From DASPXY01 sp038227745 (GTDB lineage: Bacteria; Planctomycetota; Planctomycetia; Gemmatales; Gemmataceae), in assembly GCA_038227745.1 (NCBI GenBank), contig JBBRPS010000056.1:1-21324 (forward strand): DNA of 21,324 bases. Direction: 5' to 3'. How positions within the stretch are numbered: position 1 is the first letter of the stretch; every line of letters begins with the position of its first letter. Positions 1 through 6,570 of this stretch are shown one piece after another. A program made the position numbers and the translations under genes. The notes under the pieces were generated by a model that was given only the letters and a program-made list of their open reading frames with translations, was not told the DNA's origin and ran no database searches.

Positions 1-21
1 GCACGGCGCCGCGCGGCGTGG

Positions 22-27
22 TACAAT
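22..27 (+). promoter_or_regulatory. candidate -10 box for the NYN-domain gene
   Basis: TACAAT matches the sigma-70 -10 consensus in five of six positions and is preceded by TGG. Its -35 box would fall at or before the window start, so it cannot be judged. The predicted transcription start is near base 34, about 60 bases before the chosen start codon at 94. The same TACAAT hexamer occurs in the promoter ahead of the SAM riboswitch. Confidence 0.45.
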
Positions 28-93
28 CCTTCCCATGTACTTCCAAATCACATCCTCATGAGACAACCCACCGTGCGCAAAGGAGATTCGCGG

Positions 94-1365
94 ATGACGG
101 ACGGCGAGCGCTCCCTGGCGGTGTTCATCGACTTCGAGAACCTCGCCCTGGGCTTCCAGGGCCGCCGCGACCGCTTCGACATCGAACGCGTCCTCGAGCG
201 TATCGTCGAGAAGGGCAAGATCGTCGCCAAGAAGGCCTACGCCGACTGGAGCCGCTTTCTCCCCTACACCGCCCCGCTTCACGAGGCCGCCATCGAGCTG
301 ATCGAGATCCCGCGCCGCGCCCAGAGCGGCAAGAACTCCGCCGACATCCGCCTGTGCGTCGATGCCATGGACCTGGCCTACTCCAAGGACCACATCGACA
401 CCTTCGTCATCGTCTCGGGCGACTCCGACTTCTCGCCGCTGGTCTCCAAGCTCAAGGAGAACGGCAAGCACGTCATCGGCCTGGGTATGCAGGAGTCCAC
501 CTCCGAGCTGCTGCGCGACAACTGCGACGAGTTCATCTACTACGAAGACCTCGGCAAGGCGCCGGCCCTCGCTCCCAAGCTCGACGCCCAGGTGCCCGAG
601 ACCAAGCGCAAGGCTATCGAGCTGCTGCTCGAGTCGCTGCTGGCCCTGCGCCGCGAGAACAAGGAGATCCTCTGGGGGTCGATGGTCAAGGACACGATGA
701 AGCGCAAGAAGCCGTCGTTCAACGAGTCCTACCACGGCTACCGCACCTTCAGCGAGCTGCTCGAGGACGCGCAGAAGCAAGGGTTGCTCGAGCTGGAGAC
801 GGACAAGCGCAGCCGTACTTACGTCGTCACCCGCTTCGGTGCGGAGATGAGCACGCCGGTCCCGGCGGCGATGTCGTCGGGGAAGAAGAAGGGCAGGCGG
901 CGGCGGTCCGGCAAGAAGGCCAGGCCCGGGGAGAGGGCGAACGGGGAGCACGCGACCCCGACGCCCGCGGCCGCCGTGGGGCCGGCCCCCGGAGAGGCGT
1001 CCCCGGCGGAAGCGGTCCCTGAGCAGGCGGCCGGTGCCGAACCGCCCCTCGGCGCCCCCCCGGCGGAGGAGTTTCTGGAGACGGCCGCGACGCCGCCCGC
1101 CCCTCCCCCCGAGGCCTTCGCCGACCTGGAGCCGCCGCCGGAACGCCCCCGCAGGCGGCCCCGGCCCGCGCCGGCCGTCCGCGATGAGGCCCCTGCGCCC
1201 CGCACCCGGTCAGCCGACGACGATGCGGGCCGGCCGGCCGAGCCCGCCCCGGAACCGCCGTCCGAGCCGGCCCGGCCGGAGCGTGGAGAGGGCACGCGCT
1301 CGCGAGGGCGCAGCGCGGAGCGCGATTCCGCCCCGGATGCCCCGTCGTCAGGATCGGATTCCTGA
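94..1365 (+). CDS. NYN-domain putative ribonuclease with LOTUS/OST-HTH domain
   Basis: The protein has 423 residues from the ATG at 94, chosen because AAAGGAG lies at 79-85; an upstream in-frame ATG at 58 lacks such a site. Residues 7-150 form a NYN (PIN-like) domain with the acidic residues expected of a metal-dependent nuclease: FIDFEN (D13), NSADIRL (D84), D90 and SGDSDF (D110, D112). Residues about 170-248 look like a LOTUS/OST-HTH RNA-binding domain, with the typical FNESYHGYRTFSELLEDA pattern. From about 260 there is a basic patch (KKKGRRRRSGKK) and a long Pro/Ala/Glu/Arg-rich tail that is probably disordered. NYN-LOTUS proteins are known in bacteria and eukaryotes as RNA-binding or RNA-cleaving factors; the substrate here is unknown. 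It is followed 66 bases later by a kinase gene on the same strand. Confidence 0.93.
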   Translation: MTDGERSLAVFIDFENLALGFQGRRDRFDIERVLERIVEKGKIVAKKAYADWSRFLPYTAPLHEAAIELIEIPRRAQSGKNSADIRLCVDAMDLAYSKDHIDTFVIVSGDSDFSPLVSKLKENGKHVIGLGMQESTSELLRDNCDEFIYYEDLGKAPALAPKLDAQVPETKRKAIELLLESLLALRRENKEILWGSMVKDTMKRKKPSFNESYHGYRTFSELLEDAQKQGLLELETDKRSRTYVVTRFGAEMSTPVPAAMSSGKKKGRRRRSGKKARPGERANGEHATPTPAAAVGPAPGEASPAEAVPEQAAGAEPPLGAPPAEEFLETAATPPAPPPEAFADLEPPPERPRRRPRPAPAVRDEAPAPRTRSADDDAGRPAEPAPEPPSEPARPERGEGTRSRGRSAERDSAPDAPSSGSDS

Positions 1366-1431
1366 GTCCCCGCAGACCACCGCTTCTCGGCCCCGGCCCC
1401 TTCACAGGCGACGCCGCAGCAGGGACAACGG

Positions 1432-2730
1432 ATGCCAGGGGTGTTCATGGACCCGGCGGTTGACAGCTTCCTCAAGACCGTGCTCCGCAGCGGGCTGCTC
1501 ACGCGCGAGCAGCTGCAGGCGGCGCTGCGCGGCCTCCCCAAACCGCAGCGCCACGACCCGCAGGCCCTCGCCGACCATCTCGTCGCGGGCGGCCAGCTGT
1601 CGCGCTTCCAGGCCCACAAGCTCCGCAACGGGACCGCCCTCGGCCTGGTCCTCGGCCCCTTCCAGGTACTCTCGCCGATCGGCCGGGGCGGCATGGGCAC
1701 GGTCTACCTCGCCCGCGACACGCGCGGCAACCAGGTGGTGGCGCTCAAGGTGCTGCCGCCCAAGCGGGCGCGCGAGGAGGAGCGCCTGCTGGCGCGCTTC
1801 CAGCGCGAGATGGAGATGAGTCGCCGCGTCGCCCACCCTAACCTCGCCTGGACCTACGACGTCGGCGTCCAGAGCGGCGTCTATTACATCGCGATGGAGT
1901 ACATCCCCGGCAAGAGCCTGTACCGCCTCGTCGCCGACGACGGGCCGTTGCCCGTCCGCCGGGCCGCCCGTCTCTTCGCCGAGGTCTGCGCGGCGCTGGA
2001 GCACGCGCACGGCCAGGGCCTGGTCCACCGCGACCTCAAGCCGTCCAACATCCTCATCACGCCGAACGATCACGCCAAGGTGCTCGACCTGGGCCTGGCC
2101 CTGGTGCAGGGCGAGGTCAACGCCGACCGCGAGGTGGTCGGCGGCGTCGGCTACGTGGTCGGCTCGATGGACTGGATTGCCCCCGAGCAGACCCTGGACG
2201 CCTCGCGCGTGGACGCCCGCAGCGATGTCTACGGCCTCGGCTGCACACTCTACTACACGCTGAGCGGCCGGCCGCCGTTCCCCGGCGGCACCTCACTGGA
2301 GAAGATCCAGCGCCAGCGCACCGAGCAGCCGCCGCGCCTCGAGCAGCTGAACCCCGCGGTGCCGCCGAGCTTCGCCGACATGGTCCACAAGATGATGGCC
2401 AAGTCGCCGTCGCAGCGCTTCGCGTCGGCGGAGGCGGTGCGGCAGCAGCTGCTGCCCTGGATGCCCGACGATCCGGTGCTGCCCATGGACCGAGTGGGAG
2501 ACACGGGGTATCAGAAGGCGGTGAACACCCTCCGGGTCGGCGAAATCCCTGCCGAGCTGATCGAGGTGATCGTCATCCAGTCTCCCGAGCCGTCGGGGCA
2601 GCACGCCCCGATGCCGGCCGCCGTCTCCGCCGGCGGACCGTCGCGGGACTGGGTGTGGCTCGGCGCCGGCCTGGTCGGCTTCTGGGTGCTGGTGGTCCTC
2701 GCGATCGGGCTGGTGATGCTGCTGCGCTGA
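1432..2730 (+). CDS. membrane-anchored Ser/Thr protein kinase (PknB/Hanks type)
   Basis: The 432-residue protein carries a complete Hanks-type kinase domain at about 77-345: glycine loop GRGGMGTVY (84-91), the ATP-anchoring lysine in VALKVL (K106), catalytic HRDLKPSNIL (H199, D201), a DLG variant of the DFG motif (219-221), and APEQ (250-253). Residues 10-75 form a helical module (GLLTREQLQAAL, then LSRFQAHKL) that recurs in the second kinase of this window. A single hydrophobic segment at about 407-431 ends at the C-terminus, so the kinase should be cytoplasmic and tail-anchored, with no extracytoplasmic sensor. An AGGGAC site precedes the ATG at 1432; ATG 1447 is an alternative start. The substrate cannot be inferred. 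Confidence 0.95.
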   Translation: MPGVFMDPAVDSFLKTVLRSGLLTREQLQAALRGLPKPQRHDPQALADHLVAGGQLSRFQAHKLRNGTALGLVLGPFQVLSPIGRGGMGTVYLARDTRGNQVVALKVLPPKRAREEERLLARFQREMEMSRRVAHPNLAWTYDVGVQSGVYYIAMEYIPGKSLYRLVADDGPLPVRRAARLFAEVCAALEHAHGQGLVHRDLKPSNILITPNDHAKVLDLGLALVQGEVNADREVVGGVGYVVGSMDWIAPEQTLDASRVDARSDVYGLGCTLYYTLSGRPPFPGGTSLEKIQRQRTEQPPRLEQLNPAVPPSFADMVHKMMAKSPSQRFASAEAVRQQLLPWMPDDPVLPMDRVGDTGYQKAVNTLRVGEIPAELIEVIVIQSPEPSGQHAPMPAAVSAGGPSRDWVWLGAGLVGFWVLVVLAIGLVMLLR

Positions 2731-2763
2731 GGCCACGGGGTTTGCCCCCGGCCGGCGTTTTTT
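2731..2763 (+). terminator. possible rho-independent terminator after the kinase gene
   Basis: Directly after the stop codon, GGCC..GGGG can pair with CCCC.GGCC around a TTTG loop, followed within a few bases by a run of six T (2758-2763). The stem is interrupted and the T run is offset by GGCG, so the call is tentative. Confidence 0.4.
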
Positions 2764-2785
2764 CCCAAATTCTTCGACAAGCCCA

Positions 2786-2814
2786 TTGCTCTTCGGCCGG
2801 CGTGACTTTACAAT
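2786..2814 (+). promoter_or_regulatory. promoter of the SAM-riboswitch operon
   Basis: TTGCTC (2786-2791) and TACAAT (2809-2814) are separated by 17 bases, the ideal sigma-70 spacing. The expected transcription start near 2821 lies about 15 bases before the first paired base of the riboswitch, which is a sensible arrangement. Confidence 0.6.
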
Positions 2815-2835
2815 CTTCATGACAACTTGGTCGGT

Positions 2836-2947
2836 ATCTTATCCAGAGTGGCTGAGGGATTGGGCCCGTTGAAGCCACAGCAACCGGTCTCCCGCGAGGG
2901 GGATGCTGGTGCTAACTCCTACCCGGTCCGGCCGGGAGAGATAAGAT
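2836..2947 (+). promoter_or_regulatory. SAM-I (S-box) riboswitch aptamer
   Basis: This is an almost textbook S-box aptamer that binds S-adenosylmethionine and normally turns genes off when SAM is plentiful. P1 is a perfect 8-bp helix, ATCTTATC (2836-2843) with GATAAGAT (2940-2947). The conserved core appears in order: AGAG, GTGGC, GAGGGA, GGCCC, TTGAAGCCAC, GCAACC, a P3 hairpin (TCTCCC/GGGGGA), GGTGCTAACTCC, and a P4 stem (CCCGG/CCGGG). S-box aptamers usually control methionine, SAM or sulfur-assimilation genes. The first downstream gene is a threonine-synthase-family enzyme, followed by a sulfur carrier and its E1, which suggests that this operon makes a methionine precursor. Confidence 0.97.
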
Positions 2948-2963
2948 CGTGTAGCCCCACACG

Positions 2964-3008
2964 CCTCTTCTTCTCTGCAAACCGGAAGAGGGCTTTGCGC
3001 CTCTTCCG
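2964..3008 (+). promoter_or_regulatory. candidate expression platform: competing hairpins
   Basis: CGGAAGAGG (2983-2991) pairs perfectly with CCTCTTCCG (3000-3008) around an 8-base loop. The same GAAGAGG strand can instead pair with CCTCTTC at 2964-2970, just after the aptamer, giving mutually exclusive folds. There is no T run after the hairpin, so classical intrinsic termination is not supported; Rho or translational control is possible. The role is inferred from position and pairing only. Confidence 0.45.
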
Positions 3009-3064
3009 TCCCCTCTGGATGATACTCACCGTACTTTGTCCGTTGTGTGAGCCCGCGGGCGCAA

Positions 3065-3090
3065 AGCCCACGGGGCGCGACCCGTGGGCT
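3065..3090. repeat. palindromic repeat (AGCCCACGGG hairpin), copy 1
   Basis: AGCCCACGGG (3065-3074) and CCCGTGGGCT (3081-3090) form a perfect 10-bp stem with a 6-base loop. The same stem occurs at 13750-13779. This copy lies 36 bases before the start codon at 3127, inside the riboswitch leader, and CCGCGG blocks on either side could extend the fold. Confidence 0.8.
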
Positions 3091-3126
3091 GTCCGCGGAT
3101 AACCGACAAACGGGAGGGACGTTGAC

Positions 3127-4383
3127 GTGTCATCGGACTTTGTTCGCGGCTTGAAGTGTCGGCTGTGCGGCAAGGCGTACCCCAAGGAGGCCCTGAACTT
3201 CTGCCCCGACGACTTCGGGCCTCTGGAGGTCGATTACGATTACGACGCCATCGCGGAGGTCCTGAGCCGCGGCAAGATCGAGCTGCGGGCGCCAAACATG
3301 TGGCGCTACCGCGAGCTGCTGCCGCTCGACGGGGAGCCAACCGTCGGCACCCAGGTCGGCGGCACGCCGCTCGTCCGGGCCAACCGCCTCGCCGATGTCC
3401 TCGGCGTCGAGAGTTTGTGGATCAAGAACGACGCCGTCAACTTCCCGACGCTGTCCTTCAAGGACCGCGTCGTCGCGGTCGCCCTGAGCAAGGCGCGCGA
3501 GTTCGGCTTTCAGACGGTCGGCTGTGCCTCGACGGGCAACCTGGCCAACAGCGTCGCGGCCAACGCCGCCGCCGCCGGCCTGGAGAGCTACATCTTCGTG
3601 CCCGCCGATCTCGAGGCCACCAAGCTTCTCGGCACGAGCATCTACGGCGCCAAGCTCATCACCGTCACCGGCACCTACGATCAGGTCAACCGCCTGTGTT
3701 CGGAGGTGGCGATGGAGTACGGCTGGGGCATCGTCAACGTCAATCTGCGGCCGTTCTACGCGGAAGGCTCCAAGACGGTCGGCTACGAGATCGCCGAGCA
3801 GCTGGGCTGGCGCACCCCACAGCACATCGTCGTGCCGATGGCCGGCGGCAGTCTGATCGGCAAGATCCACAAGGCGTTCCACGAGCTGCACCGGGTCGGC
3901 CTGATCGGCAGCCCCGCGTGCAAGATTTACGGCGCCCAGGCGACCGGCTGCAACCCGATCAGCAACGCGGTCAAGAAGGGCCTCGACCGCCACATCCCCG
4001 TCCGGTCGCCGAAGACGATCGCCAAGTCGCTGGCGATCGGCGACCCGGCGGACGGCTACTTCGCGGCGAAGGTGATCCGCGAGACGGGCGGCTGGGCCGA
4101 GGACGTGGCGGACCAGGAGATCGCCGAGGCGATGGCGCTGATGGGGCGGACCGAGGGGATTTTCGCGGAGACGGCCGGCGGCGTGACGCTGGCGGTGACG
4201 CGCAAGCTGATCGAGCAGGGCCGCATCCCACGCGACGAGGAGATCGTCCTCTGCGTCACGGGCAACGGCCTGAAGACGCAGGACGCCGTCGCCGCGTACC
4301 TCGAGAAGCCGGCGCTGATCAAGCCGTCGCTGAAGGAATTCCAGAAACTGCTCGACGGCCGCCGCGAGCCGGCGCTGGTGTAG
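3127..4383 (+). CDS. thrC: threonine-synthase-family PLP enzyme; possibly a carrier-dependent homocysteine synthase
   Basis: This 418-residue protein belongs to fold-type II PLP enzymes of the threonine synthase family, which act on O-phosphohomoserine. It starts at a GTG preceded by GGGAGG (3112-3117). Residues 10-45 are a zinc-ribbon-like segment with C11, C14 and C26, but CPDD stands where a fourth cysteine would be expected. SFKDR contains the PLP-binding lysine (K112); ASTGN (134-138) and AGGSL (239-243) are cofactor and phosphate loops; PADLEATK and AIGDPADG match the subgroup found beside MoaD/ThiS-like genes. It is the first gene after a SAM-I riboswitch and heads an operon with a sulfur carrier and an E1. 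Threonine synthase is the standard call. The context suggests sulfur transfer to O-phosphohomoserine, giving homocysteine, but sequence alone does not settle it. Confidence 0.9.
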   Translation: MSSDFVRGLKCRLCGKAYPKEALNFCPDDFGPLEVDYDYDAIAEVLSRGKIELRAPNMWRYRELLPLDGEPTVGTQVGGTPLVRANRLADVLGVESLWIKNDAVNFPTLSFKDRVVAVALSKAREFGFQTVGCASTGNLANSVAANAAAAGLESYIFVPADLEATKLLGTSIYGAKLITVTGTYDQVNRLCSEVAMEYGWGIVNVNLRPFYAEGSKTVGYEIAEQLGWRTPQHIVVPMAGGSLIGKIHKAFHELHRVGLIGSPACKIYGAQATGCNPISNAVKKGLDRHIPVRSPKTIAKSLAIGDPADGYFAAKVIRETGGWAEDVADQEIAEAMALMGRTEGIFAETAGGVTLAVTRKLIEQGRIPRDEEIVLCVTGNGLKTQDAVAAYLEKPALIKPSLKEFQKLLDGRREPALV

Positions 4384-4410
4384 TCCCCGGATTCTCCGCC
4401 GCTTGCGGGT

Positions 4411-4480
4411 CGGCCCTTGTAGGGTGGGCACTGCCCACCGTCTGCGTGTGTGGTGGGCAGTGCCCACCCTACAAGGGCCG
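4411..4480. repeat. perfect 29-bp inverted repeat (hairpin element)
   Basis: The arms at 4411-4439 and 4452-4480 are exact reverse complements over 29 bases, with a 12-base loop. Each arm begins CGGCCCTTGTAGGGTGGGCA and itself holds a GTGGGCAGTGCCCAC palindrome. It fills the gap between the PLP enzyme and the sulfur-carrier genes. It looks like a small mobile, REP- or MITE-like intergenic element; no transposase is present. It could also lower or process the downstream transcript. Confidence 0.92.
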
Positions 4481-4515
4481 ACTAAACGAGCCTCGTCACA
4501 CAAAAAGGTGATCCC

Positions 4516-4788
4516 ATGTCCGTAAAAGTCCATATCCCGACGCCCATGCGGCCGCACACCGACAACCAGGCCACGGTCGAGGTCAGCGGCGGCACCGTGC
4601 AGGCGGTCCTCGACGACCTGTCCCGGCGCTTCCCCGCCATCGCGCAGCGGCTTTTCGACAACGGCCAGCTGCGCCGCTTCGTCAACCTGTACCTCAATGA
4701 CGAGGACATCCGCTACCTCGATAACCTCAAGACGGCGGTGAAGGACGGCGACGAGCTGAACATCATCCCCGCGGTGGCAGGGGGCTGA
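4516..4788 (+). CDS. MoaD/ThiS/CysO-like sulfur carrier protein
   Basis: A 90-residue beta-grasp protein of the MoaD/ThiS family. It has the expected length, the GGTVQAVLDDLSRRFPAI helix region, NLYLNDEDIR, and the DELNIIPAVAGG ending. The C-terminal Gly-Gly is the site that E1 enzymes adenylate and convert to a thiocarboxylate, the sulfur donor. It ends directly in GG, so no protease trimming is needed for activation. AAGGTG stands just before the ATG. It lies 132 bases after the PLP enzyme, with a hairpin element between, and 1 base before the next gene. MoaD or ThiS roles are possible, but no molybdopterin or thiamine genes are nearby; a dedicated carrier for the PLP enzyme is the better fit. 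Confidence 0.93.
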   Translation: MSVKVHIPTPMRPHTDNQATVEVSGGTVQAVLDDLSRRFPAIAQRLFDNGQLRRFVNLYLNDEDIRYLDNLKTAVKDGDELNIIPAVAGG

Positions 4789-4789
4789 C

Positions 4790-5152
4790 ATGGACGACGA
4801 CCTCGAACCCGAATTGCCTGAAGTCCCCGATGTGCCGGAAGGGGCCGCGGTCTTCCCACTGATCCCCGCCGAGCTGGGCGTCAACCCCCTCCTGCTGGCG
4901 GCCATGCACGCTGTCGTCTTCCTCGTCGGCTCGAGCGAAGAGGTCCTCAACCCCGAGGCCGGCGAGGAAGCGCTGCAGTACCTCGTCACCTACCTCCAGC
5001 GCCTGCAGGGGCCGCAGCTCGACCGGCTCCGCGAGGACATCGTCGTCCTGCTGGACTTCGCGCGCAAGGACGACTGGCCCAAGCAGGATCAGCATTTCCT
5101 CAAGACCTTCCTGGCCGACTTCGCGGTCGGCGGCGAGAGCGACGACGAATGA
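4790..5152 (+). CDS. acidic 120-aa protein of unknown function in the sulfur-carrier operon
   Basis: I do not recognise this family. The protein is strongly acidic at both ends (MDDDLEPELPEV..., ...GGESDDE), with a mostly helical-looking middle that includes a hydrophobic stretch (NPLLLAAMHAVVFLVG) and an amphipathic segment with LQYLVTYLQRLQG. It has no cysteine pairs, no signal peptide and no clear catalytic motif. It starts 1 base after the sulfur-carrier stop codon, and its own stop overlaps the E1 start (ATGA at 5149-5152). Translation of the three genes is therefore probably coupled. That tight coupling suggests a partner or adaptor of the carrier or E1; this is inference. Confidence 0.85.
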   Translation: MDDDLEPELPEVPDVPEGAAVFPLIPAELGVNPLLLAAMHAVVFLVGSSEEVLNPEAGEEALQYLVTYLQRLQGPQLDRLREDIVVLLDFARKDDWPKQDQHFLKTFLADFAVGGESDDE

Positions 5153-6186
5153 TAGACATACCTCTGGATCGCTACAGCCGGCAGATGCGCTTCGCCGGCG
5201 TCGGCGAGGCGGGGCAGCGCCGCCTCCTCGACAGTCACGTCACGCTGTGCGGCTGCGGCGCGCTCGGCACCGTGCTGGCCAACGTGTTGGTGCGCGCCGG
5301 CGTCGGCCACCTGCGCCTGGTGGACCGCGACTTCATCGAGACGCACAACCTCCAACGCCAGGTGCTGTTCGACGAGCACGATGTCGCGGAGAACCTGCCC
5401 AAGGCCGAGGCCGCCGCCCGCAAGCTCGGCGTCATCAACTCTTCCGTCCACGTCGAGCCGGTGGTGACCGACATCGATCGGACGAACATTCTGGGGCTGG
5501 TCGAGGACGCCGACCTGATCCTGGACGGCACGGACAATTTTGAGATCCGCTACCTGATCAACGACGCCGCGGTGAAGCTGGGCAAGCCGTGGGTCTACGG
5601 CGGCTCGATCGGCAGCCACGGCCAGACGATGACGATCCTGCCCGGCGAGACGCCGTGCCTGCGCTGCGTCTTCGAGGCGGCGCCCGGCCCGGGCGAGGCG
5701 GCGACGTGCGAGACGGCCGGCGTGCTGTCGCCGATCGTCAACATCGTCGCCAGCTACCAGGCCGCCGAGGCGATGAAAATCTTGACCGGGCAGAGGGAGC
5801 GGGTGAACCGCGAGCTGATCTTCATCGACGTGTGGGAGAACGTCCACCGCCGCATCAAGATCGCGCCGCTGCTGGGCAAGGTGGACTGCCCGTGCTGCCA
5901 GCGCCGCCGCTTCGAGTGGCTGGACGGCGACATGGGTTCGCAGACGACGAGCCTGTGCGGCCGCAACGCCGTGCAGGTGGCCCACCGGACGCCGTCGCAG
6001 TTGAACTTCGAGGAGCTGGCGAAGAACCTGGAGCCGCTGGGGGAGGTGAGCTACAACCGCTTCCTGCTGAAGTTCGTGACGGACGGCCACGAGTTCACGG
6101 TGTTCCCCGACGGGCGGGCGATCATCAAGGGCACGAGCGACGTGGACAGGGCGCGGACGCTGTACGCGAAGTACATCGGGCATTGA
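5149..6186 (+). CDS. E1-like ThiF/MoeB/HesA-family adenylyltransferase
   Basis: The 345-residue protein is an E1-like enzyme that adenylates the C-terminal glycine of a ThiS/MoaD-type carrier. It has the nucleotide-binding GCGALG (35-40), DRDFIETHNLQRQ with the usual Asp/Asn/Arg residues (59-71), LDGTDN (125-130), a zinc site formed by CLRC (C170, C173) and CPCC (C247, C250), and a candidate catalytic cysteine C187 in TCETAGV. After about residue 265 an 80-residue extension (CGRNAVQV ... FPDGRAIIKGT ... YIGH) replaces the rhodanese domain of some MoeB proteins. The start overlaps the previous stop by four bases. The natural partner is the GG-ended carrier at 4516-4788. Confidence 0.94.
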   Translation: MIDIPLDRYSRQMRFAGVGEAGQRRLLDSHVTLCGCGALGTVLANVLVRAGVGHLRLVDRDFIETHNLQRQVLFDEHDVAENLPKAEAAARKLGVINSSVHVEPVVTDIDRTNILGLVEDADLILDGTDNFEIRYLINDAAVKLGKPWVYGGSIGSHGQTMTILPGETPCLRCVFEAAPGPGEAATCETAGVLSPIVNIVASYQAAEAMKILTGQRERVNRELIFIDVWENVHRRIKIAPLLGKVDCPCCQRRRFEWLDGDMGSQTTSLCGRNAVQVAHRTPSQLNFEELAKNLEPLGEVSYNRFLLKFVTDGHEFTVFPDGRAIIKGTSDVDRARTLYAKYIGH

Positions 6187-6195
6187 CGGGCGGCG

Positions 6196-6225
6196 TTGGA
6201 GTGGACGGCAGCGGTGTGCTAGAGT
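6196..6225 (+). promoter_or_regulatory. candidate promoter of the toxin-antitoxin-like pair
   Basis: TTGGAG (6196-6201) and an extended -10, TGCTAGAGT, with hexamer TAGAGT at 6220-6225, are separated by 18 bases. It lies in the gap between the E1 gene and the antitoxin-like gene, suggesting that these genes are transcribed separately from the riboswitch operon. Confidence 0.4.
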
Positions 6226-6249
6226 GAGAAGGAGAAAGGGGGATTCACC

Positions 6250-6570
6250 ATGCCGGAACTCATCTTGACGGAAGAGCAAGCGAAGATCGTGGCCGGGATG
6301 CTCGGACCCATACGGGTTCGTGATAGCAGCGGCAGGGTCGTCGGCCGCCTCGAGTTGGAACTCACACCCGAGCTGATCGCGGAACTGAAGCGCCGGGCGG
6401 CTTCCCCAGGGCCTCGTTACACCGGGATCCAGGTTCAGGCCCGTCTCCGCGCCCTCCAGGAGGAGTGGGATCGGACGGGCGGCTTTGACGAGGCGTACAT
6501 GCGCGCCTTCCTGGAACGCCTGAATGCCGCAGACCCCGGGCACTCGCGGCAGAAGGGCGAGGCCGGATGA
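6250..6570 (+). CDS. putative antitoxin of a ParE/RelE-like pair
   Basis: A 106-residue protein with a strong ribosome-binding site (AGGAGAAAGG). The N-terminal part (LTEEQAKIVAGMLGPIRVRDSSGRVVG) has a beta-strand pattern often seen in small proteins upstream of ParE-like toxins in planctomycetes; the rest is helical and charged. Its stop codon overlaps the start of the next gene (ATGA at 6567-6570), the usual antitoxin-first arrangement. It has no recognisable classical DNA-binding fold such as Phd, RHH or MazE, so the antitoxin role rests mainly on gene order. Confidence 0.75.
   Translation: MPELILTEEQAKIVAGMLGPIRVRDSSGRVVGRLELELTPELIAELKRRAASPGPRYTGIQVQARLRALQEEWDRTGGFDEAYMRAFLERLNAADPGHSRQKGEAG

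Noticed and set aside
35..61. 8-codon leader peptide (ATG 35 to TGA 61) just after the -10 box, overlapping ATG 58
   Set aside because: Too short to judge and without a ribosome-binding site; it may be chance. The strong site at 79-85 supports initiation at 94 instead.
18..1022. 334-codon plus-strand frame overlapping the NYN gene
   Set aside because: It is Arg/Pro-rich and without family features, while the overlapping frame encodes clear NYN and LOTUS domains.
2983..3008. Intrinsic terminator of the SAM riboswitch
   Set aside because: The hairpin is perfect but is followed by TCCCCTCTGG, not a T run, so it is reported only as a candidate expression platform.
3130..4989. 619-codon open frame on the minus strand opposite the ThrC-like gene
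   Set aside because: It mirrors the codon pattern of the plus-strand genes, crosses two real genes and a repeat, and has low-complexity Arg/Ala/Asp/Leu composition; it is a shadow frame typical of high GC.
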